DNA of 7,523 nt from Halieaceae bacterium. GTDB taxonomy: Bacteria; Pseudomonadota; Gammaproteobacteria; Pseudomonadales; Halieaceae. The position numbers and the translations under genes are program-made. Shown one piece after another: positions 6,764-7,523 of the stretch; the stretch's first letter is position 1; each line of letters begins with the position of its first letter. The notes beneath the pieces are model-generated. The model was not told the origin of the DNA, did not search any database, and saw nothing but the letters and a program-made list of their open reading frames with translations. The DNA lies in contig QXYP01000253.1 in the NCBI GenBank assembly GCA_009886815.1, forward strand, positions 1 through 7,523, given 5' to 3'.

Positions 6764-6949
6764 AAGTCGTGCGATTTACCAAAAACAGTCTACCACCAAC
6801 TGGCTGATAGGGTCTCGATGAATGACCGACGGCGCGAAGGATACTGATTTGACCGGAGGCGGTCAATTCACGACCTACCTCCTTGTTATTACCCTCGTAT
6901 TTCTGGGAGACTTGCGCACGTTTTCGAAACTCGTCCAATGGGGGGAAAA
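6764..6949. promoter_or_regulatory. Divergent spacer between tRNA-Pro and folD
   Basis: The 186 bp must hold the minus-strand promoter of the tRNA pair and probably the plus-strand promoter of folD. For the tRNAs, the coding strand has TTGGTG then TAAATC 15 bp later, ahead of a GC-rich stretch before the tRNA 5' end. This is a weak candidate with a short spacer. No convincing -35/-10 pair was found for folD. A perfect inverted repeat sits in the middle. GGGGG just before ATG 6950 is the likely folD Shine-Dalgarno, with rather tight spacing. No gene is seen in this stretch. Confidence 0.45.
6849..6866. repeat. Perfect inverted repeat TTGACCG-N4-CGGTCAA
   Basis: The 7-bp arms TTGACCG (6849-6855) and CGGTCAA (6860-6866) are exact reverse complements around GAGG. 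The repeat lies 83 bp upstream of the folD start, between the divergent tRNA and folD transcription units. There is no T-run after it on the plus strand, so an operator for a dimeric regulator or an RNA hairpin in the folD leader is more likely than a terminator. Confidence 0.45.
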
Positions 6950-7523
6950 ATGACCGCACGCGTACTTGATGGCAAGCATGTTGCTAAACTCACCGAAGAA
7001 GCTCTTCGCGTTCGCGTGGAGGGGCTCAAAGAACGCTCAGGAGGCAGGATCCCTGTATTAGCCACCGTGTTGGTAGGTGATGATCCCGCTTCTGCTACCT
7101 ACGTGAAAATGAAAGGCAACGCCTGTCGTCGCATTGGCATGGAGTCAATGGCGATCGAACTGCCATCGACACTTAAGACTAATGAATTACTGCGGGAAAT
7201 AGAGCTCCTGAATAACAACCCCGACGTTCACGGCATCTTGTTGCAGCATCCGGTACCCAGCCAAATCGATGAGCGCGCGGCCTTCGATATGATTGATCTG
7301 GCAAAAGATGTCGATGGTGTAACGTGCCTAGGTTTTGGCCGCATGGCCATGGGAGAAGACGCTTATGGCTGTGCAACGCCTCAGGGCATTATGCGACTGC
7401 TGGGCCATTACGAGATACCCCTCGAGGGCAAACACGCCGTGGTTGTGGGTCGCAGCCCTATTTTAGGCAAACCAATGGCCATGATGCTTTTACAAGCCAA
7501 TGCCACGGTCACCATTTGCCACT
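6950..7523 (+). CDS. folD: Bifunctional methylenetetrahydrofolate dehydrogenase/methenyltetrahydrofolate cyclohydrolase (3' end outside window)
   Basis: FolD interconverts 5,10-methylene-, 5,10-methenyl- and 10-formyl-tetrahydrofolate in cytoplasmic one-carbon metabolism. The 191 codons present cover roughly the first two thirds of a protein usually near 285 residues; the rest runs off the right edge. Visible residues are VLVGDDPAS (40-48), the catalytic pair Tyr51 and Lys55 in YVKMK, Gln99 in LLQHPVP, KDVDG (119-123) with the conserved Asp122, CATPQG (141-146), and the nucleotide-binding [15 protein letters not shown] (164-178). The usual FHP after DVDG is replaced by VTC, followed by LGFGRMAMG, marking a different FolD clade from the E. 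coli enzyme. Start 6950 is preferred over ATG 6938 because GGGGG precedes it and MTARVLDGK fits the family N-terminus. Function is secure. Adjacency to tRNA genes resembles the folD neighbourhood in Pseudomonas, as I recall it. Confidence 0.96.
   Translation, partial: MTARVLDGKHVAKLTEEALRVRVEGLKERSGGRIPVLATVLVGDDPASATYVKMKGNACRRIGMESMAIELPSTLKTNELLREIELLNNNPDVHGILLQHPVPSQIDERAAFDMIDLAKDVDGVTCLGFGRMAMGEDAYGCATPQGIMRLLGHYEIPLEGKHAVVVGRSPILGKPMAMMLLQANATVTICH

Noticed and set aside
6512..6959. Open frames running through the two tRNA genes on both strands
   Set aside because: They translate tRNA sequence and show no protein features.
1..7523. CRISPR array, insertion sequence, integrase, toxin-antitoxin pair or phage genes
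   Set aside because: No regularly spaced repeats, transposase or integrase motifs, or paired small genes were seen. The tRNA 3' ends show no adjacent integrase or duplicated attachment site within the window.

Overview
The window looks like chromosomal DNA of an aerobic, probably marine or environmental gammaproteobacterium. This rests on the Pseudomonas/E. coli-like tRNA-Pro and tRNA-His (both with encoded CCA), the placement of tRNA genes next to folD, mid-range GC, and the protein family types. It is an inference; no rRNA or species marker is present.

Layout. Bases 2-157 hold the last ~51 codons of an unrecognised plus-strand gene entering from the left. About 500 bases (158-665) follow with no convincing gene, only short inverted repeats. 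An Lrp/AsnC-family regulator is on the minus strand (666-1157). Across a 129-bp AT-rich spacer, two genes lie head to tail on the plus strand: a 1166-residue fused indolepyruvate ferredoxin oxidoreductase-family protein (1287-4787) and, 51 bp later, a Leu/Phe/Val-type NAD-dependent amino acid dehydrogenase (4839-5912). A small TMEM205/DUF4149-like membrane protein is convergent to them (6080-6478, minus). Then come a minus-strand tRNA pair transcribed Pro then His (6763 down to 6603), a 186-bp spacer with a perfect inverted repeat, and the first 191 codons of folD (6950 to the window edge).

How the genes fit together. The dehydrogenase should deaminate branched-chain or aromatic amino acids to 2-oxo acids, giving NADH and ammonia. 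The oxidoreductase should decarboxylate such 2-oxo acids to acyl-CoA, CO2 and a reduced low-potential acceptor. The divergent Lrp-type regulator is placed to control both in response to an amino acid. This reads as a compact amino acid catabolic cassette, comparable in logic to bkdR-bkd of Pseudomonas but with a TPP/Fe-S oxidoreductase replacing the lipoamide-dependent branched-chain dehydrogenase. That cassette is the most interesting part of the window. The families are known, and I see no clear evidence of a wholly new system. The folD and tRNA end looks like ordinary housekeeping sequence.
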